From positions 51,523-115,522 of the forward strand of contig NZ_JSXI01000012.1 in assembly GCF_000803065.1 (NCBI RefSeq): a stretch of 64,000 nucleotides of DNA, in the 5' to 3' direction. The position numbers and the translations under genes were made by a program. Numbering within the stretch: the stretch's first letter is position 1; each line of letters opens with the position of its first letter. The notes below the pieces were generated by a model. The model did not search any database and was not told the origin of the DNA. It was given only the letters and a program-made list of their open reading frames with translations. Below are positions 46,354-55,674 of this stretch, piece after piece. This DNA is from Sphingomonas sp. ERG5 (GTDB lineage: Bacteria > Pseudomonadota > Alphaproteobacteria > Sphingomonadales > Sphingomonadaceae).

Positions 46354-46946
46354 CAGGCAAATTCTCGCCGAAATCGCCGGCCGATGTCACCGACTTTGTG
46401 CGCGCGCAGATGCTGGGGCTTGTCGTATCGGACGGCCCTGGCGGCTATGCGATGACGCCGCTGCCATTTCTGCCACAGGTCGGCCCGGCAGGTGAAGTGG
46501 TCGAATTCTTCGGCCATTTCGCACGCGCCAATCCGCAGGTGGCGATGGTGCGCGACCGGCCGCGTGCGCTGATCCTGTTTCAGGGACCGCATGCCTATGT
46601 CCCGCCCGCCTGGGTCTCGACGCCTGGCTGGGCGCCGACCTGGAACTATGCCGTGGCGCAGTTCGAGGTCGACATCCGCTTGCTTCCTGAAGAGAATGAT
46701 CGTGCGATTGCCGAACTGGTGAGCGCGCTGGAGGGCCGCGAGCCGGACGGCTGGACCGTGGAGGCGATGGGCGATCGTTATGCCAGCATGCTCCCGCATA
46801 TCGTCGCGTTCCGCGCCACGGTGGTCCGCGCCCAGGTCAAGTTCAAACTCGGCCAGGACGAGTCCGCCACGGCGTTCGAGGAGATCGTCGTGGCGCTTGG
46901 CGATACACCGCTGTCGCGGATGATGCGCGCCGCGCGGCAGCCATGA
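46350..46946 (+). CDS. PaiB-like FMN-binding protein
   Basis: Protein of 198 residues with the split-barrel FMN-binding fold of PaiB (negative transcriptional regulator family). PGGYAMTPLPFLPQ, HFARANPQVAM, FQGPHAYVPPAWV and VPTWNYAVAQ-like APTWNYAVAQFE are characteristic. The ATG overlaps the peptidase stop and its stop overlaps the next gene, so it is tightly coupled. In Bacillus PaiB affects protease and sporulation genes; here it may be a flavoenzyme rather than a regulator. Confidence 0.85.
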   Translation: MTGKFSPKSPADVTDFVRAQMLGLVVSDGPGGYAMTPLPFLPQVGPAGEVVEFFGHFARANPQVAMVRDRPRALILFQGPHAYVPPAWVSTPGWAPTWNYAVAQFEVDIRLLPEENDRAIAELVSALEGREPDGWTVEAMGDRYASMLPHIVAFRATVVRAQVKFKLGQDESATAFEEIVVALGDTPLSRMMRAARQP

Positions 46947-47869
46947 CGAGCGATGATCTCGATCCCGATATCCGGATTTTCCAGCGCCGCGTGGCGGCCG
47001 ATTATGCACGGCACGGCGTGGCGGTCGATGTGGCGGATCGCCGCCGCATCGCGGAACTGGTACGCGAGCCCTGGAATATCGGCGGCCCGGTCATGGCCTC
47101 GACCACCGACCTGCGGGCCGCCGGCGTGACTCTCCGCCTTCATCGTCCAAGCGCGGCGGTGGATTTACCTGTGCTGGTCTATCTGCATGGCGGCGGCTGG
47201 GTGCTGTTCAGCATCGACACGCATGACCGGCTGATGCGCGACTATGCCGCGCGCAGCGGCTGCGCGGTGCTTGGCGTGAACTACAGCCTCAGTCCCGAGG
47301 CACGTTATCCGCAGGCGCTGAATGATGTCGTGGCGGTACTCGGCTGGCTGCGGGCGGAGGGCCCCGCGCTCGGGCTCGATCCACAACGGATTGCGATCGG
47401 CGGGGATTCCGCTGGCGGCAACCTGTCGGTCGCCACAGCGCTGCGGCTGCGCGATACCGGTCGCGACTGGCTCAGCGCCATGCTGCTCAATTATGGTGCG
47501 TTCGACACCCGGCGGCGTGTGTCGCACGAGCGGTTTCACAGCGACGATTATATCCTCAACCCGGATGAGATGGATGCGTTCTGGGACGATTACCTCGGCG
47601 ACGCGGAGCGCGACGACCCCTATGTCCGGCCGCTGCTTGCTGACCTGACCGGCCTGCCGCCGGCGTTCCTGTGCATCGCCGAGTGCGATATACTGGCCGA
47701 CGAAAATCGCGCGATGGCGGCGCAGCTCGCGGCGGCGGGCGTGGCGGTCGAGGCGCAGGTCTATCCTGGCGCCACGCACAGCTTCATCGAGGCGGCCGGC
47801 ATCTCGCGGCTCGCGGCGCGGGCGATCGAGGATGGCGCGAATTGGCTGGCGAAGCAGCTGGAGCGCTGA
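46943..47869 (+). CDS. Alpha/beta hydrolase of the hormone-sensitive-lipase family
   Basis: Esterase of 308 residues without a signal peptide. It has the oxyanion motif YLHGGGWVLF, nucleophile GGDSAGGNLSV, acid in CDILADENRAM and catalytic His in YPGATHSFIEA, in the usual order and spacing. HSL-type enzymes hydrolyse short acyl esters. It closes the cluster that starts at 40173 (ATGA overlap with the PaiB-like gene), followed 70 bp later by a MocR regulator. Confidence 0.9.
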   Translation: MTSDDLDPDIRIFQRRVAADYARHGVAVDVADRRRIAELVREPWNIGGPVMASTTDLRAAGVTLRLHRPSAAVDLPVLVYLHGGGWVLFSIDTHDRLMRDYAARSGCAVLGVNYSLSPEARYPQALNDVVAVLGWLRAEGPALGLDPQRIAIGGDSAGGNLSVATALRLRDTGRDWLSAMLLNYGAFDTRRRVSHERFHSDDYILNPDEMDAFWDDYLGDAERDDPYVRPLLADLTGLPPAFLCIAECDILADENRAMAAQLAAAGVAVEAQVYPGATHSFIEAAGISRLAARAIEDGANWLAKQLER

Positions 47870-47939
47870 GCCGGTCGCTTGTCGTGTGTCACGGCCTGGC
47901 CCATAGGATGATCCGAATAGCCGACTGAATGGGGGTCCA

Positions 47940-49418
47940 ATGCTCCGGCCATGGAAAGTGATGCTGTCCGAGCGGATCAGCGCCACGCGGTCGATGCCGC
48001 TTTACCTTCAGATCGTTCACGCGTTGATCCATGAGATTCAGCGCGGACGGCTTGCGCCCGGCACCTATCTGCCGAGCAGCCGCGAGTTGGCGGCGACGCT
48101 CGAAGTCAATCGCAAGACGATCGTGCTTGCCTATGACGATCTGACCGCGCAGGGCTGGCTCGAATCCAGGGGCACGCGCGGCACGATGGTCGCGGCCAAT
48201 CTGCCCGAACAGCCGCTCGAGCCGCATGGCGTGAGCGCGCCTGCCGATACCGCCGAATTCCCTTTCGCGATGACCGCAACCGCGCCCTTTGTGCTGTCGG
48301 GCAGCGACTGGCTGACCTTCGATGAAGGCACGCCCGATTGCCGGTTGTTTCCGACCGACTTGCTTGCCCGCGCCTATCGCGATGCGATCACCCGGGCGCG
48401 GCGCGGCAACCGGCTGCGCTATGGCGATCCGCGCGGGTCGGCTGTGCTGCGGCAGTGTATCGCCGATATGCTCAACGCGCAGCGCGGATTGGTCGCCGGG
48501 ATCGATAATATCTGCATCACGCGCGGCAGCCAGAACGGGGTCTCGCTGGCAGCGCGGATCCTGCTTGCGCCGGGCGATACGGTGCTGATGGAATCGCTGA
48601 GCTACGCGCCTGCCGCCACCGCTTTTCAGGCGATGGGCGCGAGAGTGGTCGGCGTGCCGCTCGACCGCGACGGGATCGATGTCGAAATGGTTGAGCGGAT
48701 GTGCCGGCTGCACCGTGTCCGCGCGATCTTCCTCACGCCGCATCATCAGTTCCCCACCACCGTGGCGCTGCGGCCCGAGCGGCGCTTGCGGCTGCTCGAA
48801 CTCGCACGGCAATTCGCCTTTGCGATCATCGAGGACGATTACGACTATGAATATCATTTCGAATCGCAGCCGTTGCTGCCGCTGGCCAGCTACGCGCCGG
48901 GGCGGATCATCTATATCGGGTCGCTATCGAAGCTGACGCTGCCCAGTCTGCGTATCGGTTATATCGTCGCGCCGACGCGGGTGATCGATGCGATCGCGCA
49001 TCAGGTGATGTCGCTCGACCGACAAGGTAACACGCTGACCGAGGATGCGGTCGCCGAGCTGATCGACGCGGGCGAACTGCGCCGCCACGCGCGCAAGATG
49101 AACGTCGTCTATGCCGCGCGGCGCGACGCGTTCGCTGCGGCGCTCGATCGCCACCTAGGCGGGCTGGCCGAATTCGACGTGCCCGATGGCGGGTTGGCCT
49201 TCTGGTTGCGCTTCGCCGATCCGGCGCTGCTCGACCGGATCGACCGCAATGGTGCGGCGGTGGGTCTGCGCTTCGCGCCGTCCACATCCTATGCGACGGC
49301 GCCTTCGGTTGAGCGGGGCCTGCGCCTAGGTTTTGCCAGCCTCGACGAAGCCGAGGCGAACGATGCGCTACGCCGCTTGCGCGCCGCCGCCGACTTGCCG
49401 ATCGAAACGCTGGTCTGA
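47940..49418 (+). CDS. MocR-type GntR/aminotransferase regulator
   Basis: Chimeric regulator of 492 residues. The N-terminal winged helix-turn-helix (LYLQIVHALIHEIQRGRLAP ... SSRELAATLEVNRKTIVLAY) joins a fold-type I aminotransferase domain. The PLP-binding Lys is in YIGSLSKLTLPSLRIGYIVA, and EDDYDYEY supplies the ring-contacting Asp. Members sense PLP with an amino compound (GABA, amino acids). It may control the upstream peptide/amide cluster on the same strand, consistent with an amino-acid-like signal. It is convergent with gntR. Confidence 0.92.
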   Translation: MLRPWKVMLSERISATRSMPLYLQIVHALIHEIQRGRLAPGTYLPSSRELAATLEVNRKTIVLAYDDLTAQGWLESRGTRGTMVAANLPEQPLEPHGVSAPADTAEFPFAMTATAPFVLSGSDWLTFDEGTPDCRLFPTDLLARAYRDAITRARRGNRLRYGDPRGSAVLRQCIADMLNAQRGLVAGIDNICITRGSQNGVSLAARILLAPGDTVLMESLSYAPAATAFQAMGARVVGVPLDRDGIDVEMVERMCRLHRVRAIFLTPHHQFPTTVALRPERRLRLLELARQFAFAIIEDDYDYEYHFESQPLLPLASYAPGRIIYIGSLSKLTLPSLRIGYIVAPTRVIDAIAHQVMSLDRQGNTLTEDAVAELIDAGELRRHARKMNVVYAARRDAFAAALDRHLGGLAEFDVPDGGLAFWLRFADPALLDRIDRNGAAVGLRFAPSTSYATAPSVERGLRLGFASLDEAEANDALRRLRAAADLPIETLV

Positions 49419-49423
49419 TTGCG

Positions 49424-50176
49424 TCAGAGTAACGTGGCTTGAAGGAAGCGCTGGCGATCCTCACCCATTGACCGTTTGAGTTCCGCCAGTGCGGCGTCCT
49501 CCCGTGCGGCGAGCATCGTCTCGAACAGGCGATGAAAGTGTTCGCGCATCGCTACGCGCGCGCCGGCGGAATCGCGGCGCTGCAACGCTTCGAAGATTGC
49601 CTGATGCTCATGCGCGCGCCGCTGCGCATTGGCGGCGCATACGCCCGCATAGACTTCGCGCACCCGCGGCAATTCGCTGCGCATCCGCCAGAGCTGACCG
49701 ATCAGATGTTCGATCGCCAGATTGCCTGTCGCTTTGGCAATGACGAGGTGGAAGCGTTCGTCGAGATCCTCGGCGCCTGTCAAACCATCCCGGTCGGACG
49801 CGGCCATACCGTCGATCAGGCGCTGCAGTTCGCCCAGTTCCGCATCGGAGATATTGCCTGCGGCCAACGCGGCGCCCTCGGCTTCGATCACCGAACGCGC
49901 GGTGGTCAGTTCGAAGGCGGAGACGTCGGGCAAGGCGCGATCGGTGCTGGCGTTATCCTTGCGGACATAGACGCCCGATCCGGTCTTGATCGTGATATAG
50001 CCCTGCGCCTCGAGCGCGATCTCGGCCTCGCGAATGGTGACCCGGCTGACGTCGAAGCGTTCGGCCAGTTCCCGTTCGCCGGGCAAGCGCGTCCCGGGGG
50101 GGAACTCACCGCTTTTGATTCCGTCGACAATCGCCTGCGCCACACCTTGATACAGGCGCTTCTTCCCGGTTTCCAT
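49424..50176 (-). CDS. GntR/FadR-family repressor of the alginate locus
   Basis: Regulator of 250 residues from the ATG at 50176, after AGAGGTGGCGA; the frame is open 8 residues more. The winged helix is KRLYQGVAQAIVDGIKSGEF then LAERFDVSRVTIREAEIALE, and the C-terminal FCD ligand domain follows (RSVIEAEGAALAAGNIS, EDLDERFHLVIAKATGN). FCD regulators usually bind organic acids or sugar acids. It is divergent from the TBDT-lyase operon with repeated ACCANTTTG half-sites between, so it likely represses until a uronate derivative is present. Confidence 0.92.
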   Translation of the reverse strand: METGKKRLYQGVAQAIVDGIKSGEFPPGTRLPGERELAERFDVSRVTIREAEIALEAQGYITIKTGSGVYVRKDNASTDRALPDVSAFELTTARSVIEAEGAALAAGNISDAELGELQRLIDGMAASDRDGLTGAEDLDERFHLVIAKATGNLAIEHLIGQLWRMRSELPRVREVYAGVCAANAQRRAHEHQAIFEALQRRDSAGARVAMREHFHRLFETMLAAREDAALAELKRSMGEDRQRFLQATLL

Positions 50177-50199
50177 TCGCCACCTCTGCGCAAACCACA

Positions 50200-50267
50200 A
50201 ACCATTTGGATTGATAGGTCAACCCGACATGACCAATTTGTCAACCAATTTGGCTGGCAAATTTGCC
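50200..50267. promoter_or_regulatory. Cluster of ACCANTTTG half-sites and a palindrome
   Basis: ACCATTTGG near 50203, ACCAATTTG at 50232 and 50244, and the perfect palindrome GGCAAATTTGCC at 50256-50267 lie just upstream of gntR. Two half-sites are in direct orientation 12 bp apart. This suggests autoregulation by the GntR protein. Confidence 0.5.
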
Positions 50268-50350
50268 GCTGATGGTGCGCCGGAAGGTCGGAATTACCCT
50301 CAGCACTTGACGATTTTCCCTTGTTTCCGGGCCAATATGCCTAGAGATTG

Positions 50351-50376
50351 CCTGACCAGTTTGAAAATTGGTCAGG
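50351..50376. promoter_or_regulatory. Operator-like inverted repeat upstream of the alginate TBDT
   Basis: CCTGACCA (50351-50358) and TGGTCAGG (50369-50376) are a perfect inverted repeat with a 10-bp spacer. It contains the ACCAGTTTG form of the half-site and ends 8 bp before the -35-like TTGACA at 50385-50390, with AATGAT 17 bp further on as a weak -10. Confidence 0.6.
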
Positions 50377-50455
50377 ATATAGGGTTGACACAATGTCCAG
50401 TCCGATAAATGATAAGTGGACAGGCCAATAGGTCCATAGATCGGGGAGGATTGCG

Positions 50456-53425
50456 GTGAGCGGATTAGCCACGGGAAGAAAGAACTGGGTCACGACCGGC
50501 ATTCGCGGCTTGGCGCTGCTGGCGACGGTATCGCCGCTGGCGGTCGTCCAGGCGCAGACTGTCGCTCCCGCGGAAGCCCCGGTTCCGGCACCGGGGCAGG
50601 ACGATGCGAGCAAGGATATCGTGGTGGTGGGCGTCCGCGCATCGATCCAGTCGTCGATCGCCAAGAAGCGCGACGAGACGATCATTTCCGATTCGCTGTC
50701 CGCCTCGGATATTGACGGCTTGCCCGCAACCAACCTCGGTGATGCGATCGCCACCATTCCGGGCGCGACCACGCACCGCGAAAAGGGTGCTGCGTCGGAA
50801 ATCGCGATCGGCGGGCTTGGCCCGTTCCTCGCCAGCGTCAACGTCAATGGCCGCGAGACGACGACCGGCAATGGCAAGCGCTCGGTCAATTTCTATCTCT
50901 TCCCGTCGGAGCTGATCAACGCCGTCGCGGTCAACAAGACTCAGCGCGCCGACCTGATCGAAGGCGGCACGTCGGGAACGATCGATTCACGCACGCTGAA
51001 GCCGCTCGACCGCAAGAAGCGCCAGGTTCAGGTGAGCGCGCGCGGCATCCTGACCGGATATAATCACAAGCTCAACGATCCGGCCGGGCTCGGTCATCGG
51101 TTCACCGGCAGCTATGTCGATCAGTTCGATCTCGGTTCGGCGGGCGAACTAGGTGTCCTGGTCGGCGTGCAGTATCAGCGCGGCAATTCGCCCGAGGAAT
51201 TGCTCGGCGGCGGTTCGACCTGGAACGCTTGCCGCGGCGACGTCAATTACACCGCGTCGCAGACCTGCACGCCCGTCACGCCGCAAAATTACGGCACCAC
51301 GGCGGTTCCGGCGGGCACGCCTTATTATTTCGCGACGACCAGCCGGAACAACATCCAGTTCACCACGCGCGACAAGCGGCTTGCCTGGATCGGCGATCTG
51401 CAATGGAAGTCACCGGGCGGGATCGAGGTCAATCTCGATGCCCAGATCTCCGACTATCGCTTCAATGAGGAACGGCAGAGCTTCAGTCTGTCGGAGACGA
51501 CCCGCGGGATGAGCAATATCGTCTTCGGGCCGGATCATGTGCTCCAGTCGTACAGCGGCAACAGCTATGGCGAGTCCACATCGACCTATCGCATCCAGGA
51601 CGAGAAATATCGCGGCGGCGGTCTCAACATCAAGATACCGGTGACCGATCGCTTCACCATTGCGGCTGACGCGTCCTTGTCACGGACGCGGCGCGAACGC
51701 GCCGACCGGTCGGTTCGTCTGCGTACCAATGCCACCGATATATCCGGTAATGTGGTGCCCGGCGTGACCACCGGATCGACCGGCGGTCGCATCCCTTATA
51801 CGTTCGAGAATTTCCCCGACGGCACTCAGTCGCTCGTGCTCAACTCCGCCTTCGATCCCGACAATGCGGACAATTACAGCGCCGCCGCACGCCTGCGCCG
51901 CGATGCGCAGATTCGCTGGCATGATAATGATGCGGCACGGCTCGATGCCACCTGGACACCCGATATCGCCTTTATCAGGTCGATCGCCGTCGGCGGGCGC
52001 TGGTCAAGCATGCGCTTCCGCAGCGTGGAATCCGATCGCCGCGAATATAATTTCAACGTCGGCAGCACGGCGACGCCGTTCAGCGGCGCGCCGGGGACCT
52101 ATAACGTCCTGCTCGCGACGATGGCGGCCGCCAATCGCGCGTGCCGCGAATCCTTCCCGCAAAAGGATTTCCTGTCGTCGGATTCGACCAACACGATCAA
52201 CTCCTGGGCGAGCTTCGATGCCCGCTGCCTGTTCCAGAATTTCATCGGTACCGACGAACCTGGCCTGAACGCCGACACGCGCAGCATCGCCAATCGCAAT
52301 GTGAAGGAAATCACCAAGGCGGGCTATGTCACCGCGGCGTTCGGCGGCGATCTGGGCACTTTGCCGTTCAGCGGCAATATCGGGCTGCGCTTCGTTTCAA
52401 CCGACGTCACGTCGAACGGCTTGCGCGGCGGGTTCGACGTGGTCGACAATGGCAATGGCACGATCCGATTGGTGTCGAATGGCCAGTTCAACCCGCTGGT
52501 CGACCGCTATCATTACGACCGCTGGCTCCCCAGCCTCAATCTGTCGTTCGACGTCACCGATGCGTTCAAGGTGCGTGGCGCTTTCTCGCGGTCGATGACC
52601 AAGCCGGATCCGGCATCACTCGCCAATGGCCGGACCTTCTCGCTCGATGCGTCCCAGACGTCGTTCCCGGACGTCCGCTCGGCGATTTCGTCGATCACCG
52701 CGTCGGGCAATCCGCGGACCAATCCGCTGATGTCGTGGAATTACGACCTGTCGCTCGAATATTATCTCAACAAGGATTCGGTCTTCTCGCTGCGTCTGTT
52801 CCACAAGGATTTTCAGGGCGGGTTCGTCAACACGATCCAGAACGAGACCTACACGATCGGTGGCGAGACTTTCACCGTGCCGGTCAATGTCCTGCAATCG
52901 ACTAATAAGTCGAACTGGATCAACGGGTTCGAGGTTTCGGCAAGCTATCGTGCGTCGTTCCTGCCCGCGCCGTTCAACGGCCTGGGCTTCCGCGGCAGTT
53001 GGTCGCATTCGGCGAGCAATTTCAAGCAGGAGGATTTACGCTTGGGTGAACAGGTCGATCCGACGACCGGCACGGTCTATTCCCGGCTTGCCGACCCGGT
53101 CGGGATTTTCGGCCTGTCGAAGAACGTCGTGACCGCCGCGCCCTATTTTCAGTACAAGGGCTTCGAGGCGTCCGCGATCTACAAATTCCGCTCGGCCTAT
53201 TATCAGCAGTTCGTCGGCGACCCCGCGCAAAACCGCGTCGTCCGCGCCGAAGGGACGGTGGATATCGCGCTGCGTTATCGCGTGAACAAGAATCTGAGCC
53301 TCGAAATCCAGGGCACCAACATCACCGATACGCCGCGCTATCAGGACATGCCGGTTCCCGGCAGCTTCAAGGAAGCGAGCTATTATGGGCCGACCTATTT
53401 CTTCGGCGCGACGTATAAATTCTGA
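50456..53425 (+). CDS. TonB-dependent receptor for alginate oligosaccharides (predicted)
   Basis: Outer-membrane receptor of 989 residues starting with GTG after GGGGAGGATTGCG. The signal ends near VVQAQ; DIVVVGVRASIQSSIAKKRD is the TonB-box and linker typical of the TonB-dependent carbohydrate receptor subclass. The plug has LPATNLGDAIATIPGATTHR and GPFLASVNVNGRETTTGNGK, and the barrel ends FFGATYKF. It directly precedes the alginate lyases and is divergent from gntR. Import of alginate fragments is inferred from position. CUT-type TBDTs of this subclass are found in sphingomonad and alteromonad alginate loci. Confidence 0.92.
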   Translation: MSGLATGRKNWVTTGIRGLALLATVSPLAVVQAQTVAPAEAPVPAPGQDDASKDIVVVGVRASIQSSIAKKRDETIISDSLSASDIDGLPATNLGDAIATIPGATTHREKGAASEIAIGGLGPFLASVNVNGRETTTGNGKRSVNFYLFPSELINAVAVNKTQRADLIEGGTSGTIDSRTLKPLDRKKRQVQVSARGILTGYNHKLNDPAGLGHRFTGSYVDQFDLGSAGELGVLVGVQYQRGNSPEELLGGGSTWNACRGDVNYTASQTCTPVTPQNYGTTAVPAGTPYYFATTSRNNIQFTTRDKRLAWIGDLQWKSPGGIEVNLDAQISDYRFNEERQSFSLSETTRGMSNIVFGPDHVLQSYSGNSYGESTSTYRIQDEKYRGGGLNIKIPVTDRFTIAADASLSRTRRERADRSVRLRTNATDISGNVVPGVTTGSTGGRIPYTFENFPDGTQSLVLNSAFDPDNADNYSAAARLRRDAQIRWHDNDAARLDATWTPDIAFIRSIAVGGRWSSMRFRSVESDRREYNFNVGSTATPFSGAPGTYNVLLATMAAANRACRESFPQKDFLSSDSTNTINSWASFDARCLFQNFIGTDEPGLNADTRSIANRNVKEITKAGYVTAAFGGDLGTLPFSGNIGLRFVSTDVTSNGLRGGFDVVDNGNGTIRLVSNGQFNPLVDRYHYDRWLPSLNLSFDVTDAFKVRGAFSRSMTKPDPASLANGRTFSLDASQTSFPDVRSAISSITASGNPRTNPLMSWNYDLSLEYYLNKDSVFSLRLFHKDFQGGFVNTIQNETYTIGGETFTVPVNVLQSTNKSNWINGFEVSASYRASFLPAPFNGLGFRGSWSHSASNFKQEDLRLGEQVDPTTGTVYSRLADPVGIFGLSKNVVTAAPYFQYKGFEASAIYKFRSAYYQQFVGDPAQNRVVRAEGTVDIALRYRVNKNLSLEIQGTNITDTPRYQDMPVPGSFKEASYYGPTYFFGATYKF

Positions 53426-53478
53426 CCGGCGTGTCGCCCGGGCGGCCGCTCTCCTTTTTCATGTGCGTGTGAGGTGTC

Positions 53479-55674
53479 ATGGTTCGGTTAGCGGTGACGG
53501 TGGGATTTCTGGCTTTGGTCGTGGCAACGTCCGCCGACGCGCGCGACTTCGTCGTCAGCGATCAGCAAGCCTATGCCGTCGCCGCGGCGCGCGTGCAGCC
53601 GGGTGACACGATCCTGCTCGCCGATGGCGAATGGCGCGATTTCGTGGTCAGGCTGGCGGGGGAGGGCAGCGCGGCGAAGCCGATCACGCTCACCGCACAG
53701 CATCCCGGCAAGGCGATCCTCACCGGTCGCTCCAGCCTGGCCGTTGCGGGAAAATATCTGGTCGTGTCGAACCTCGTCTTTCGCGACGGCCATGCGCCGG
53801 GCGAGGACGTGATCGCTACCCGCATCGGCAAGCAATGGGCCGAGAATGTGCGGCTGACCGGTATCGTCATCGATCGCTTCAACAATCCCGATCGCCGGTT
53901 CGAGGATCATTGGGTCGCGCTTTATGGTCGCGATATCCGCGTCGATCATGCGCATTTCGAGGGCAAAGCCAACAATGGCGCAATGCTGATCGTCGTGCGC
54001 GACAAGGGCTGGCCGCTCGATAACCGCATCCGCATCGATCATGTCTATTTCGGCCCGCGCCCGCCCTTGGGCTCGAATGGCGGTGAGACGATCCGGATCG
54101 GCACCAGTACCGAATCCCAGAGCGACTCGCACACCATCGTCGAGGATAACTACTTCGAGCGCTGCGACGGCGAGGTCGAGATCGTCTCGGTCAAATCGGG
54201 TGCCAATATCGTCCGCCGCAACGTCGTGGTCGACTCCCAGGGGTCAGTGGTGCTGCGTCATGGCAACGGCAATCTGGTCGAGGACAATGTGTTTCTCGGG
54301 CATGGCGTGCCGCACACCGGTGGCGTGCGCGTGATCAACGAGCGCCAGACGGTGCGCGGCAATTATATGGAAGGGCTGGCCGGGACCGATTTCACCAGCG
54401 CGATCACGGTGATGAACGGCGTGCCCAATTCGCCGATCAACCGCTATCTGCCGGTCCAGGGCGCGCTGATCGAACGCAACAGCGTGATCGATGCGGCACG
54501 GATCACGCTTGGTGCCGGGGCGAGCGCGGAGCGGTCGCAGCCGCCGTCAACGACGCGGTTCACGGGCAATCTGATCACTGGCCGTGCCGATCCGTTTCGC
54601 GCCGAGGCGTCAGTCGCGGGCATCGTCTTTTCGGGCAATGTCGCGACTAACGCGCCCGGCGTACCGGGAATCGTTGCCAGGCCGCGCGCGGTGACGCTGG
54701 CGCGTGCCGCCAATGGCTTGCTCTACCCCATGGATCCGGCGCTTGCCGCAGTCGGCGCGTCGCACGCTCTTGCACCGATCGCGCGATCGGCAACGGGGGT
54801 CGACTGGTATCCGAAACCCGCGAGCACCCCCATCGCCTTTGGCAGCGGCGCAACGATCCCGGTCGCGTCGGACGCCGCCTTGCTGCGCGCGGTCGGCGAT
54901 GCCCGCCCCGGCGATGTCATCGACCTTCGCGCCGGAACCTATCGTCTCGCGGCGCCCCTGGTCATCGATCATGCGCTGACGCTGCGCGGTTCCGACGCCA
55001 TCCTGAGCTTCACCGTCCCGACCTTGTTCCAGCTCGAGGATGGCGGACGCCTGCAATTGCGCGGCGTCACGATCAGCGGCGCTGCCGCCCCGCACCAGCC
55101 CGGCAATGCGGCGATCCGCACCAGCGCGCGGCCAATGTTGACGAACTACGGCGTCGAACTGATCGACTGCCATTTCCGCGACATGGCGGGTGGTACCGCC
55201 TTCGATGTGATCGCGACGACCCCGGCAACGCTTGCCGGCGCGATCGTCATTGCCGGCGGCAGCATCACCGACGTCTCGGGCGCGGTCGTTGCCGGCCATG
55301 CCGAGACGGGCAAGGAGGGCTATTATGGCACCGAGCGCGTCACGATCGATCGCACCGCCTTCAACCGGGTCGGCGTGATCGTCGATCTGTTTCGCGGCGG
55401 CACTGACGAAAGCACTTATGGTCCGCAATTCGTGATGACCGGAGCCACCGTGACAGACAGCGGTCCGGTGCTGTTGTCGGGCGTGCAGGAAACGACCATT
55501 TCCGCCAACCGCTTCACCGGCAGCCGCGGCGTCGCCGTCACGCATAGCGTGGGATCGCCGCATACGGTGATCACCGGCAATCTCTTCGCCCGAACCCCGC
55601 CCCCTGAAATGCGCGAACTTTATTACACTGGCCCGGCGCGTGCGCTGATCGCCGACAATCGGAGCACCAGCTGA
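53479..55674 (+). CDS. PL6-family alginate lyase, two-domain type
   Basis: Secreted beta-elimination lyase of 731 residues with signal MVRLAVTVGFLALVVATSADA. The N-terminal half is a chondroitinase-B-like parallel beta-helix with the PL6 catalytic region CDGEVEIVSVKSGANIVRRN then GSVVLRHGNGNLVEDN, carrying the Lys and Arg of the active site. From about residue 440 a second beta-helix follows (DLRAGTYRLAAPLVIDHALT), as in two-domain enzymes such as AlyGC. The stop overlaps the next start. It should cut alginate polymer or G-rich oligomers in the periplasm. Confidence 0.92.
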   Translation: MVRLAVTVGFLALVVATSADARDFVVSDQQAYAVAAARVQPGDTILLADGEWRDFVVRLAGEGSAAKPITLTAQHPGKAILTGRSSLAVAGKYLVVSNLVFRDGHAPGEDVIATRIGKQWAENVRLTGIVIDRFNNPDRRFEDHWVALYGRDIRVDHAHFEGKANNGAMLIVVRDKGWPLDNRIRIDHVYFGPRPPLGSNGGETIRIGTSTESQSDSHTIVEDNYFERCDGEVEIVSVKSGANIVRRNVVVDSQGSVVLRHGNGNLVEDNVFLGHGVPHTGGVRVINERQTVRGNYMEGLAGTDFTSAITVMNGVPNSPINRYLPVQGALIERNSVIDAARITLGAGASAERSQPPSTTRFTGNLITGRADPFRAEASVAGIVFSGNVATNAPGVPGIVARPRAVTLARAANGLLYPMDPALAAVGASHALAPIARSATGVDWYPKPASTPIAFGSGATIPVASDAALLRAVGDARPGDVIDLRAGTYRLAAPLVIDHALTLRGSDAILSFTVPTLFQLEDGGRLQLRGVTISGAAAPHQPGNAAIRTSARPMLTNYGVELIDCHFRDMAGGTAFDVIATTPATLAGAIVIAGGSITDVSGAVVAGHAETGKEGYYGTERVTIDRTAFNRVGVIVDLFRGGTDESTYGPQFVMTGATVTDSGPVLLSGVQETTISANRFTGSRGVAVTHSVGSPHTVITGNLFARTPPPEMRELYYTGPARALIADNRSTS

